Origin: Hemibagrus wyckioides
Taxonomy: Eukaryota; Chordata; Actinopteri; Siluriformes; Bagridae
DNA: 64,000 nt
Reading direction: 5' to 3'
Assembly (NCBI RefSeq): GCF_019097595.1
Contig: NC_080715.1
Span: 7,768,073-7,832,072, forward strand
Part shown: piece after piece, positions 51,881 to 61,968 of the stretch
How positions within the stretch are numbered: position 1 is the first letter of the stretch
Layout: the number at the start of each line of letters is the position of its first letter
Translations under genes and position numbers: made by a program
Notes under the pieces: model-generated
The model's database searches: none
What the model was told of the DNA's origin: nothing
The model's input: only the letters and a program-made list of their open reading frames with translations

Positions 51881-51942
51881 ACAAAATTGTTTGTTTGTTG
51901 TTTCCACTGCTCCAGCATCCACTGCTGGTGTGCTTTACATAA

Positions 51943-52180
51943 GTGGTAGCTCAAGTGGTTAAGCCTCTGGGTTGTTGATCAGAAGGTCAGAGTTCGAGCC
52001 CCAGCACCACCATGCTCCACTGTTGGGCAACTGAGCAATGCCCTTAACCCTCCCTGCTCCAGGGGTGCTGTATCATAGCTGCCCCTGTGCTCTGACCACC
52101 AACTTCCTCAGCTGAGATATGTGAAGAAACGAATTCCACTGTGCTGTAATGAATGTATGTATGGCGATAATAAAGGCTTT
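51943..52180 (+). mobile_element. tRNA-headed SINE (family 2), full length
   Basis: Head GTGGTAGCTCAAGTGGTTAA with an A box, then AGAAGGTCAGAGTTCGAGCC with a well-formed box B (GAGTTCGAGCCC). The body follows with GCCCTTAACCCTCCCTGCTC and TGCTGTATCATAGCTGCCCC, then the tail CTGTGCTGTAATGAATGTAT and AATAAAGGC. It is the best-preserved SINE in the window; the Pol III promoter elements look intact although the copy has substitutions. Confidence 0.88.
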
Positions 52181-52448
52181 GTGCCCTCAGTTGATTTGCA
52201 AATATCCCACCCCTGGATATTCAATGTGCAAAGAAACATGGATGCCTCTCTGTCAGAGCACATGAAGCTGATAAAAAGCTACTTCTTCTGCACTTTAACA
52301 GTTACAAGCCTGGTAATCTTTAAATATTCATTCAACACTATGGACTGAAATTGCAGCACAAGAGCAACAGTGGACAAATCTGGAAGGCAAATTATAACTG
52401 TTTACAACTGTGCTTCTGTAAAATTTACAGTAATAAGTCATAATTAGT

Positions 52449-52603
52449 CCGTAGTTTAGTGGGTAAGGAGTTGGACTACTGATCTGAAGGTTGTGAGTTT
52501 GAATCCCAGGTCCACCGAGATGCCACTGCTGGACATCTTAACCCTCAATTGCTCAGTTGCATAAAATGAGATAAATTGTAAGTCAAATGCTAGAAATGTC
52601 AAT
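52449..52603 (+). mobile_element. tRNA-headed SINE (family 1), near full length
   Basis: Head CCGTAGTTTAGTGGGTAAGG, then TTGGACTACTGATCTGAAGG and TTGTGAGTTTGAATCCCAGG (box B), then GTCCACCGAGATGCCACTGC, CTTAACCCTCAATTGCTCAG and ATGAGATAAATTGTAAGTCA. The GGGCCCTTGAGCAAGGCC segment is mostly deleted. It lies 270 bp from a family 2 SINE in the same orientation. Confidence 0.85.
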
Positions 52604-53449
52604 GTAGTTGGAGTTAGACACTCAGCTCTTAGCAGCGATTGTAATTGACTCAGGCCTGTTTCTGGATTAAAATGGAAGCAGAGATTATAATGAGTGGCTG
52701 AAGGCTGTACTTCTGCTAAATTAAGATTAAGTAAAGCTTAAAAGAAACTGAGAAACTGCACTGAGAAAATGCACTGAGAAACACGGCTCTATGAGTATTT
52801 AAGCATTAGGAAGGTGGTGAGTTCAAATCCCAGGGCAGCTTGAGAACCGTTACTGAACCCCTGAGCAATTCCATTAACTTTGAGATCACTTTGTTTGCCA
52901 GATAATTTCATTCAACATGAAACATGACATCCACAAAGATCACAGACTCTAAGCCAGAGTGAGTTCAGTGTAGAATCCTGCTCTCTTTTGGTACGTTATG
53001 GTTTAATGCGTAAAAAGAAGGAAAAACCTCCAAGAGACTGCGATTTTATTTATGTGGAACCTTTAACCCAAGCTGTGAAACTTGCTGGTGATAAAGAACC
53101 CGCTAGGAATCTGTGGTAAACTGCAATTAAATAATCAGCCAGCTCCTCTACTCTGAATGCATCTCTGAAGCTGTGTGTTTTCCCCAGAAATATTACATTA
53201 ATCATGTAATCAGATCTAGCACAGGGAGTCGTCGTGTAATCAGAGACAGGCCGAGACAGCTGACAAAAAAATTGCAAGCAGATGCTTTCCTGCCAAAGAT
53301 TAATAGCCCAAGACATTCTAATAACTGACATTAAAAATAATAACTTTATCATGAAAACTTGGCAGGAAAGTTCACTTTGTTGATCGCTGATAGGGAAATC
53401 TTTACACCGTTTAACTTAAAACTGCTAAAGCTTATTTAGAGCATTAACT
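52604..53449. other. Unannotated, with a short SINE-like fragment
   Basis: AAGGTGGTGAGTTCAAATCC, CAGGGCAGC and GAACCCCTGAGCAATTCCAT at 52808-52880 resemble the box B-containing part of SINE family 1. The remainder, including a 100-codon minus-strand frame at 53050-53352, has no recognised similarity. Confidence 0.4.
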
Positions 53450-54545
53450 GTTCTATGCAGAAAGCTATGGCAGTATTTCCCTTTAAGAACCCTTCTATGT
53501 AGAACCGTACAGCAGTGTTTCTCTATTTGGAACCCTTTGAGGAACCCTTGAAGAACCATTAAGGGTTGTGTGTGAAAGACTTCACCTGTTTTTCCTCTAA
53601 GACCTCTAAGGATCAGTGCAGAACTCTACAGAAGAATTTTTCAGTAAGAACCCTGTGGACCTCATTGAAGCATCCTTGAAGAACATCAACTGGACTTTTT
53701 TTGTAGTTAGATCGAAACGTTTAACTACTCATCCGAGCAGAGAACCTTCAAAGACATCATTGAAGATCCATTAAAGGTGGTATGTAGAAGTCTACCCCTG
53801 TGTCTCCCTATAAGAACACTATGGAAGCCTTACCGTTTCTATTACAGAATCATATGACAGTGATTCCTTATAAGAACCCTATGGAACCATTAAAGGTGTG
53901 TAGATGTGTAAAAGCGTACACCAGTGTCTTCCTGTAAGAAACGTATGTAAAACTTAAAGGTACTGTCCAGAACATTTTCAACAAGAACCCTGCAGAAGCC
54001 TGAAAGGTTCTATGAAGAATCCTACAGCAGAATATCAACCCCACAGAACACTTTGAAGAACCCTTGAAGTGCCATTAAAGGTTCTATATAGAAGCCAACA
54101 CCAGTGTTTCCCTATAAGAACCTTAAATGTATGATTTTCCAACATGAACCCTGTAGAACATTTACAGGTTCTATGCAGAACTCCACAGCATGTTTATTCT
54201 TTATCAACCACACAGAAGGTTCTATGTAGAAGCCAACACCAGTGTCTACATATAAAAACCTTAAAGGTTCTATGCAAAACCCTACAGCAGGGGTTTTCTA
54301 TAAGAACCCTACAGAATGCTTTGAAGAAAAAAAAACCTTTAAAGGTTCCATGTAGCAGCCGACACCAGTGTCTCTGTATAAGAACCCTATAGAACACAAA
54401 AGGTTTCTTTGCAGAAGACTACAGCAGCATTTTTCAGTAGGAACTCTGTGAGATGTTTAAAGGTTCTATGCCTAACCCAACAGCACTGTTTCTCCTTAAA
54501 AACCTTGTGGAACTCTTAAGGATTCTGTGCATAATCATTTCAACA
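53450..54545. repeat. Minisatellite, AAGAACCCT...AAAGGTTCTATG-type ~55-70-bp unit
   Basis: Units carry CCTATAAGAACCCTATGGAA, CCATTAAAGGTTCTATGTAG and AAGCCTACACCAGTGTTTCC in varied order and length over about 1.1 kb, some 17-18 units. AAGGTTCT and its complement AGAACCTT both occur within a unit, so single units can fold. An 82-codon frame (54144-54392, LCRTPQQ/LCRSQHQCLHIKTL repeats) is a translated repeat. Confidence 0.88.
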
Positions 54546-54898
54546 AAGGTAACACTTTTTATTGGAAGCTAAGAACGCTTATTTACCCAGTTAAACCTTC
54601 TCTCGGCTGTTACTTCACAGGGAATTGCAGCGGAATAAGTAGCTTACTTACTTAATATCTCAGTAATTCAGCATTTCTAAAAATAAATGACCTTTCACCT
54701 CTCAGTTTGCAGTGAGAAACCGTCTGGACACGATTTGGACGGAGCTCAGTGGTGCTGTTGATGTTGTTAATGAGGTGTAACATTGCTGTGCTGATCATTT
54801 CTCAATTCAGAGGTCAGTAGTCAGTGAGAAAATGGATTGACCCTCAATTCACTCAGACTAACCTTATTAGGAACGGCACAGTTACTGCACAGCCCACG
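54546..54898. other. Unannotated
   Basis: No recognised feature in about 350 bp. Confidence 0.4.
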
Positions 54899-54905
54899 CG
54901 AGAGA

Positions 54906-54936
<31 letters not shown>

Positions 54937-55128
54937 TGAGTGAGAGAGAATGAGTGGGAGAGGGAGGAAGGGTGTAAGAGACTGAGACATAGAGGAAGAG
55001 GAAGTGCAAGCGGAAGGACGGAAGGGAGGAAGAGGTGTTTTGTCACACCATGACTAGGCATTTGCAAACTCACTAGGCTTCTTTTTATTGCTTTTTTGAC
55101 CGCGTTCCACTCGTACTCAGAATCATGA

Positions 55129-55163
<35 letters not shown>
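54899..55163. repeat. (GA)n and (CT)n microsatellites facing each other
   Basis: (GA)n at 54899-54950, then GGAAG-rich sequence to 55035, and (CT)n at 55131-55163. The two tracts are complementary and could pair across the 180-bp spacer. Confidence 0.9.
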
Positions 55164-55164
<1 letters not shown>

Positions 55165-55481
55165 AAAAAAATGATCATAAGTCATGAATCTCCAAACCAA
55201 ATATGGTAGAATGTATGCACATAAGAATCTGTTACGTTTATTCTGGATGAAAGTTTAGACGATTCCCATGAATGTGAACACGGCTCACACTCAGGTCTGC
55301 GCTTGTTCAGGAAGTATAGTACCCTTAGCTGTTTTAGCTGATGACATCATGACATCATTAGTTTCCACAACACGTGTGGCATGAGTGACAGGTGAACATT
55401 GTAGGACACAGAAGAAGTGAGGAGACTTACTGCCACACAATAACGCTAAAATAAATTTTAAAAAGTGAATCGATATAATGG
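55164..55481. other. Unannotated
   Basis: GCTGATGACATCATGACATC near 55340 carries a perfect inverted core (GATGACATCATGACATC). Otherwise nothing is recognised. Confidence 0.35.
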
Positions 55482-55772
55482 CCGGCATGGTGGCTTAATG
55501 GTTAGCACATTCGCCTCACACCTCCAGAGTTCCTCAGGGTGCTCCGGTTTCCTCCCACAATCCAAAGACATGCTTCTAGGCTGATTGGAGTCTCTAAATT
55601 GCCCGTAGCGTGAGTGAATGAGTGTGTGTGTGTGTGTCTGCCCTGCGATGGGTTGCCACTCCGTCCAGGGTGTATCCTGCCTTGATGAACGATGACACCT
55701 GAGATAGGCACAGGCTCCCCGTGACCCGAGAATAGATTGGATAAGCGGTACAGACAATGAAATGAAATGAAT
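55482..55772 (+). mobile_element. tRNA-headed SINE (family 3), box B deleted
   Basis: CCGGCATGGTGGCTTAATGG-TTAGCAC is the box A head. The body follows with CTCCGGTTTCCTCCCACAAT, CCAAAGACATGCTTCTAGGC, CTAAATTGCCCGTAGCG, CACTCCGTCCAGGGTGTATC, CTGCCTTGATGAACGATGAC and GATAGGCACAGGCTCCCCGT, ending in GGATAAGCGGTACAGACAAT-GAAATGAAATGAA. CACACCTCCAGAG runs directly into TTCCTCAGGG, so the box B segment is deleted. Confidence 0.85.
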
Positions 55773-55796
55773 CATTATAATTATGTGTTTGTGATT

Positions 55797-56612
55797 AAGT
55801 TAAGTAGCCTTTATTTGTCACATATACATTACCTATACACATTATCTATCTATCTATAAAGAAAAATCTGAGAATTTTAAGTAAGGTTAACTGTGCAAAA
55901 ATATATAGATAAATATATACACTGGGTAATAGTGCAGTATTGTAATGTATAAAAAGTGAACCAGAGTTACCAAAGCTACAGTCAGTGCAGGTGGAAACAT
56001 TACCTGTACATTAATTGTATATTAGTGGAGCAGTGCAAAAGCTCGCAGTTTGAGGTAGGAGGGTAAGATAGAGATGCAGGTGCGGTATAGCTATCTGAGT
56101 TGTATGTGTTAATGTGACGTGTATGAATGCAACAGAAAGGCGGGTTTGTGCATTTGTCTGTTAATGTCCAAGTAGGGGGATAAGATGTTGTTGCATGAGG
56201 CCAGTTGCTGATGGAACAACACTGTTTTTCGTGCTTAAGGTTATTGTTTTGAAGGACACACCCTGGTCTGCAGGAAAAGATTGAAAAGAAAAGATTACAT
56301 CCAGTGTGAGAGGGGAAACTGCCTGCTTTAGGGTCCTGGAAGCGTACAGGTCCTGAAGAGGTGGTAAATTGTAGCCAATGTCCTTCGCAACAGAGTGAAT
56401 GAAGTCTGTTTCTGTCCCTGGTTATTTCTTCTCATATCCAAGCCTTGGAGCGTTGGGGTCAGAGAACAGGGTCAGCCATGATGCAGCACTCCTAGAACAG
56501 GGGGAGGGGCAGTTGGGGGCCTTGCTCACAGACCCACCAGTGGTCGCTTGGCATTTCTGGGGCTTGAACCCTCAACAACCCAGAGCCCTAACCACTTGAG
56601 CTACCATAACTG
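55797..56612 (-). mobile_element. SINE family 2 body with ~600-bp extra sequence before the tail
   Basis: On the plus strand the SINE tail comes first (AGCCTTTATTTGTCACATAT, ACATTACC, 55806-55833). The body and head lie far right, at 56440-56612 (CAAGCCTTGGAGCGTTGGGG, TCAGAGAACAGGGTCAGCCA, GGGGCCTTGCTCACAGACCC, GGCTTGAACCCTCAACAACC, CCTAACCACTTGAGCTACC). The intervening 55834-56439 (TAGTGCAGTATTGTAATGTA, GGGATAAGATGTTGTTGCAT, GAGGCCAGTTGCTGATGGAA, CAGAGTGAATGAAGTCTG) is not SINE. It could be an insertion or a LINE sharing the tail. Confidence 0.65.
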
Positions 56613-58500
56613 ATGAAGGAAAAAGAATGCAATGCTCCGGCGTTTGATAGAATCAAAGTGATTCTGAAACCAGGCCAACAGATTCAGAGCAACAGATTCA
56701 GCTTCAACTGTTTTAATGTTTAAATGTGTTTCAAATGCTGTTTCTTCTCATACCTATGACCCTCGAACTCCCACCATTGGCTCTATGTATTGCAATGTGA
56801 ATGATCTGTCAGAGAAATGATCTGTCTACTCATTCTTGTGGATTTTGTATCAGATTTGATTTCTATTATACAAAATCTTTTAAAGGCAAGGACCCTTTTA
56901 AACAGCTCTGACGATTAGCATTCAAGATGAATTCACAGTTCACACATCTGTAGCACGATGGCATGGATTCACGCCACAAAAACGTCTTTTCTAAACACAC
57001 TCATTTCCATGTCATGTTGACCGTATAATATAAAAACACCAGGGAACAATAGTGGCTCATTCCTGCTGGAAACGTTCACATTAATGTGTTTTGCTTCGTG
57101 AGAACAATGAAAGAATAAAACACAAACCATAACCGCAAAAAAAAAATGTCAGGAACATATTCTCACTTACACTGAGTTGGATTTGTGTTAGTGATGGAAT
57201 TGAAGACTCAGGGAAAATCTTTCTGGAGCTAAACTCTTTCAGACACACTGAATTTAAGAATACAAGTTCATTTGGGGTTTAACAAGGCCAGTGTTTATCA
57301 GCTGTGACACAACAACAAATTGCTTTGTGGGTTTTTCGCCCTGATATGCAGCACTTAGTTAACTAGCTGGTTAGCTAATGAGGTAAGTTTATTCCTTCTT
57401 ATTTAGCTTATAAATGGACTGATGTAAAAGTATGCATATATTACACACAAATAAGGCTAGCGTCTGTATGACTTCCTGCTGCCCCATTGGGATAGTAAGT
57501 CAATAGGTGAGCCCAAAAATTTGTTGTTGTGAAAGTTAAATTCGCCTTATCTTTGACCATAACTTTGCCATCTATGGTGTAGAACCCACAATTCTTCCAT
57601 AAGCTCCATCGCTTGCTATTATCTTCCATTTTCGTATCATTAGCTTGATTTACAGATGGGTCAAGAGGGCATTCTAATGTTTTGCAGTGCCCACTGCTGA
57701 ATCATATGCTATAGAACTAAGTTAAAAGCTGTCTAATGCACTTAGGCCACACATTAATATTCGTATGGGCAAATTATAGTTCGAATATGAATTTTCATGT
57801 CATGTTGGAACGGATGTTCCAGTAATGGTTAAGTAGTGACAGCACCAATGCTAAATAGCTAATATTTAACCAAGGACCAGAATCTAGCTATTTAGCTATA
57901 ACTACACCATTCAGTTAATCAGAGCTTTAAATGTTTGTCATGACTAGCTTCTGCTAGCTAAACAGTATTGAAACTTTTAAATGTAAACAGAAACTGGTTC
58001 AAAATGGCCGCCAATGCAGTCTTCATTTTTTACGTTGGCTTGATATTATGAGAGTAACACTTCAAGCTAGTTCAGATTTGGATGATGCTAATCAGATGAT
58101 GCTTCCCTTGCTTGTTAGCTATGCTAGCTTTGTATCTCCTGCCATCTCCGTTGGCACGCGAAACATCTCAATCATGTTGCATGACTTTGAAAATTCATCA
58201 TCAGGTCTGATTTCTAGAACCAATACTCATAGTTTATACTTTAAAGACTCATTAGCATCTTTATAAGCTCGAAACAAGTGTCTCTGCATGACTCTAAACC
58301 AGTACAAGATGATTTAAGAGATATGACAGTTCACCGTAAGAATTTAATGTAAGCTCAGACTGAAACACGGCGCTGTGAACACAGCTTCACTCTGACAGAC
58401 TCGCATAAACCTGATTGGAGCTGAGTTCCCAGCGTGGCAGGATCCTCCTCTGGCACGCGCCGCCATATGCTCTGGCATTGCTAATGGGATCACGGAGTGT
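56613..58500. other. Unannotated; possible conserved stretch near 58380-58500
   Basis: About 1.9 kb. A 62-codon minus-strand frame at 57441-57629 (WKNCGFYTIDGKVMVKDKAN) has plausible composition but no family I recognise. From 57840 to 58290 many TAGCTA/GCTAGC words recur. From 58370 the sequence is more complex and CpG-bearing (CCTGATTGGAGCTGAGTTCC, TCTGGCACGCGCCGCCATAT, GCATTGCTAATGGGATCACG), a weak candidate conserved element. Confidence 0.35.
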
Positions 58501-58506
58501 GAAGGA

Positions 58507-58738
58507 TGTGTGTGTGTGTCTGTGTGTGGGGCAGAAGTCTGTGTGGTGGTGGGATTGTGATTAGCAGGCTGCAGCTGGTTGGGATGGGTGATGTGAGAGA
58601 GTGCACCCTTGGTCCTGTCTCAAACACAAAACCCAGGGAGAGTGCAGGCACGTCACCTCGGCTTTTACACTCCAGAGCACAAAGCTGAACAACTCCAACG
58701 TCGGCGGCGTGCACAGCTGCAGCACGTCATCCGTGAGG

Positions 58739-58775
<37 letters not shown>
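58507..58775. repeat. (GT)n and (CA)n microsatellites around a 200-bp complex spacer
   Basis: (GT)n at 58508-58527 and (CA)n at 58740-58773. The spacer (CAGGCTGCAGCTGGTTGGGA, CTCGGCTTTTACACTCCAGA, CAACGTCGGCGGCGTGCACA) is mixed-composition and has short overlapping frames on both strands with no domains. Confidence 0.85.
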
Positions 58776-58776
<1 letters not shown>

Positions 58777-58867
58777 CCATCAGCATCCGCCCAGACACCA
58801 CTGCTGCTTCATGCGTCCAACCCTCCAGGCTACACTCACATTGCATGCATGACCACATACACATAAC

Positions 58868-59473
58868 TCCAAAATTATTGCCACCCCTTCATGAAGAAAA
58901 CCTACGTGCAATAATATTCCCAGTTTAAACATATTGGAACGCTGTGTAGTTTTATTTGAAAACAATATTTTTAGGACTGAATCGTACCACTGAGCCACTT
59001 CCTGCAGTGTCTAACAGTTTGAGACTCTTGTAGGGGATCTTTTAATATCTTTTATATGCACTTTTTATTCTTGTAGAGTTTGCAGTTCGATGCTGAGCTT
59101 GGGTTACTGCGTGTGTAGAGTTATGCTCGTTCTTCTAGCGTCCATGATGTTAAGGTGCCTCTTGGTGTTAATGTTTCTGCATGGTGCCTTAAAGTGGATG
59201 GGAATCTCACCAAAGGTATATCCTCACCTCTGCAGAGCAACAAGCATTCTGGGATACCTTTAAAAGAAAGGGACATTTGTAAAGGTTAAGAATTGATTTG
59301 AATTTACTTTAACTATATTAAGACTTTCTGGTCTTAACAGTCTCAGAATACTTTTTGTTAGACAAAAAAATAATAAAACCTCTAGAAAATCAAAATAGCT
59401 ATTTGATTATTATTTGTAGTAATTATACCAAATGTTGACCCATTCTCCCAGGGTAGGGTGCCAATAATTTTGG
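58868..59473. mobile_element. MITE with CCAAAATTATTGGCACCC inverted termini
   Basis: Left end TCCAAAATTATTGCCACCCC (58868-58887) and right end complement TCCAAAATTATTGGCACCCT (59454-59473 reversed) form inverted repeats with few mismatches. These termini are typical of a teleost Tc1/mariner-type family. The 606-bp interior (CATGATGTTAAGGTGCCTCT, GTGGATGGGAATCTCACCAA, CAAGCATTCTGGGATACCTT) has no transposase frame. A TA duplication is not evident at the exact ends. Confidence 0.75.
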
Positions 59474-59884
59474 ATTTGACCATATGAGCCAATGTAAGCC
59501 ATGATAATAATTGAAATGTCATGCAGGTTCAACAGGAAAATAGGGTGGGAAAGGAGCAACGCTAGTGCAAAATTTATAGCATGGGAACCTTCCCAGACCG
59601 GAAGAATAGAAAAAAAAAAAAGGACTACAATTAAAGCTGCCCGTTCCAGCAAAGCCACTGACCCAGTAGTGAATAATCCAGCTCAGAGCTGACTGGATGG
59701 CCCCTGCTTGTGTGAAAAGACTGGTATAAATGATGCGTGATCAGTGTTTAGGGCATGGCAGGAAACCTCATCTCAATACTGATGCTGTTTTGCTCCTGAT
59801 CTAGTGTACTGTTTAGGATGCAGCTATTTTGTAGCATTTGGCTAAATTATCAGTTGACTAATCAGAAATTCATTTTTAGTTTGA
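59474..59884. other. Unannotated
   Basis: Two antiparallel frames at 59410-59658 and 59501-59692 have no domain. Nothing else recognised. Confidence 0.4.
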
Positions 59885-60515
59885 TTTACACTTCTGGCAA
59901 GTGGCAGGCACTTTTATACAGAGCGACGTACAAGAGTGCTTTGAAGTCTCTATCAATGAATACATTAACACTGGTTCAGTAGGACTTAGGATACCATCAG
60001 CCTCAAACAGGGAAAATAAGAACTAGTTTAAGTGCTTCTGGAAGAGGTAGGTCTTCACCCGTCTTCAGCGAGGTACAGTGTGAGGAGTAATAAGATCTTT
60101 GAGGTAAGATGGTGCTGGTCCATTCTTGGCTTTGTAGGCAAGCATCAGTGTTTTGAATCTGATGAGTGCAGCTACTAGAAGCCAGTGGAGGGAACGCAGC
60201 AGTGGGGTGGGGTGGTAGAACCTAAGCATGTTTAAATCAAGTCATGCAGCTGCATTTTGGATCATTTGCAGTGGATGAATTGCATTCAGAGGTAGACCTG
60301 CCCATAGAGAGCTGCAGTAGTCCAGTCTCAAAATGACCAAGAGGCTGAACAAGCACCTGAGCAGCCTGTGTGGATAGAAATGGCCGAATCCTTCTGATGT
60401 TGTACAGAAGAAACCGACATGTGCATGTGACATTGGTAACATGGGAGGAAAAGGACACTTGATTGTCCATGGTTACCCCAAGGTTGCAAGCAGTGGCCGA
60501 AGGGGACATCAGTTT
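59885..60515 (-). mobile_element. L2-type LINE, 3' fragment with internal deletion
   Basis: Plus-strand anchors are GGCAGGCACTTTTATACAGA, GTGCTTCTGGAAGAGGTAGG, AAGATGGTGCTGGTCCATTC, GAAGCCAGTGGAGGGAACGC, GCATTTTGGATCATTTGCAG and TTGTCCATGGTTACCCCAAG. The minus strand encodes the end of an L2-like reverse transcriptase. About 60060-60090 shows a deletion relative to the longer family form, a piece of which survives at 46703-46772. Confidence 0.75.
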
Positions 60516-60581
60516 GCACATTATCTGATTTACATTAGCATTAGCATAACACCCAGCAGCTACATTGTTAAATAAAAACAC
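60237..60581 (-). pseudogene. L2-type LINE reverse transcriptase C-terminal fragment
   Basis: Residues about 33-48 (NLGVTMDNQVSFSSHV) and 56-69 (RFLLYNIRRIRPFL) are the conserved thumb-region motifs of L2-clade polyproteins, followed by STQAAQVLVQ. After this a frameshift (near 60345) moves the remainder to the frame at 60242-60442, where LVILRLDYCSSLWAGLPLNA and IHPLQMIQNAAA continue the same protein. The RT catalytic motifs lie upstream and are absent. L2 assignment is from these motifs as remembered. No function expected. Confidence 0.82.
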
Positions 60582-61062
60582 AAGTAAAAGACAATAATAC
60601 AGATAACAGATAGGCTTTAGATATAAATAAGAAAGGGAAAGTAGTTAATAGTGCATTTAATTAAAGAAAAATAATAATTTATTTAAATCCACTTTGTGGA
60701 TTTTTTGCTTATTGTTGTGTTTTTTTGAGTCACTCATAAATATAGATTATTTGGCGAGATATAAGACATAAGATCTGTTATAACATTACCATGCAATAAA
60801 AGGAAACATATAAAGTACTTATTATTTTATTCACTACAAGCCTATATACAGTCAATTTTTTATAAAATATCTAGACACTTTTATAAAATATAAAATAGAC
60901 ACTCGATTTTTTAAAATCAATTTTTAAATAAAGTAAATATATGTACATTATATATAATCTGAGTCCAATATAAATGTCAATCATAATAAAACCATGATAT
61001 TAGATTAGGGTTATCATATCATTACATTTTTCTCCCATGTTCTCTTTCGCTTGCTGTTTCTC

Positions 61063-61065
<3 letters not shown>
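60582..61065. other. Unannotated AT-rich sequence
   Basis: No recognised feature. TTTTATAAAATATCTAGACA and TTTTATAAAATATAAAATAG near 60858-60900 form a short direct repeat. Confidence 0.4.
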
Positions 61066-61106
<41 letters not shown>

Positions 61107-61202
61107 CAGACAGACAGACTACACTGATTTGTATCACCAGTGCTCTGCTATTGATTACACAATACAAGTTCTCACACAACCGTGTGTGTGTGTGTGTGTG
61201 TT
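61066..61202. repeat. (GT)n-(GA)n and (GT)n microsatellites
   Basis: (GT)n at 61066-61093, GAGA/CAGA to 61117, and (GT)n at 61183-61201. Confidence 0.92.
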
Positions 61203-61968
61203 TTTCCATTTATTAAATTCACTGAAACAAGTAAATTTGTGTTCTGCATGCTGACAATTGTTTTAATATCCAATGCAAATGTGAAAAGTTCTTCTTTTTA
61301 AGTGTTTATTCAGCACTTATTTGTGCAGCTGGTTTCCAGTGAGATGACTGAACACTGTACATTTAGATGTTTTTATTCAAATAGGTGTGGTGTCCTGGGA
61401 AGATTTGCAACATTTTGAAACCTTGGCATTTTCTATTATCTATATATAGCTCTGAAACCTGAACTAAAATGTTTCTCTTTTTGCACGCGTCTCAACCATC
61501 ACAGACATTTTGACAGACAGGATCTGATTACAAACTGAACTAATCAGGCTTTTGTCCATTTCACGCAAAGCTTAACGGTCACTCAAGCTGGGGATATTTT
61601 ATGTACACACTGACTGTTTTAAGAATGTATCCTTGTCACTTGAGTTGAGATGTTAAAGTTAAAGCAAATCTTTCCAAAACAACATCCAATGGTTTTTCCT
61701 GGCACAAACAACCGGCTACGATAACACGCCCTCAAACAAAATTTTTCGGTTCCTCAACTGCTACCCGTAAAAGTTTCTCAACAGCAAGCAGGGCCAAGGT
61801 TTGCTAGCCTTTGTTATATCTCTGTGATGCCAAGAGTGATTGCTAGTCCAGACAGTAGCTGAAATCCCAAATAGCTTCCTGCTCCCTACATATGTGCTCT
61901 AAATAGACTGAAATATAGTGACTAGTACACCATGTGTAGTGTTTTATATGGCAATATAGGGTTTGCCC
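61203..61968. other. Unannotated; TAGTGCACTA-like words at the end
   Basis: 61860-61960 (GAAATCCCAAATAGCTTCCT, GCTCCCTACATATGTGCTCT) resembles the TAGTGCACTA-type repeat and leads straight into the 40-bp array. Nothing else recognised. Confidence 0.4.

Noticed and set aside
51943..52030. Possible tRNA gene
   Set aside because: Boxes A and B are good but the sequence continues into the SINE body and tail, and the cloverleaf is not complete.
57441..57629. Host exon (WKNCGFYTIDGKVMVKDKAN)
   Set aside because: Plausible composition, but no recognised domain, no splice-site support and no neighbouring exon-like frames.
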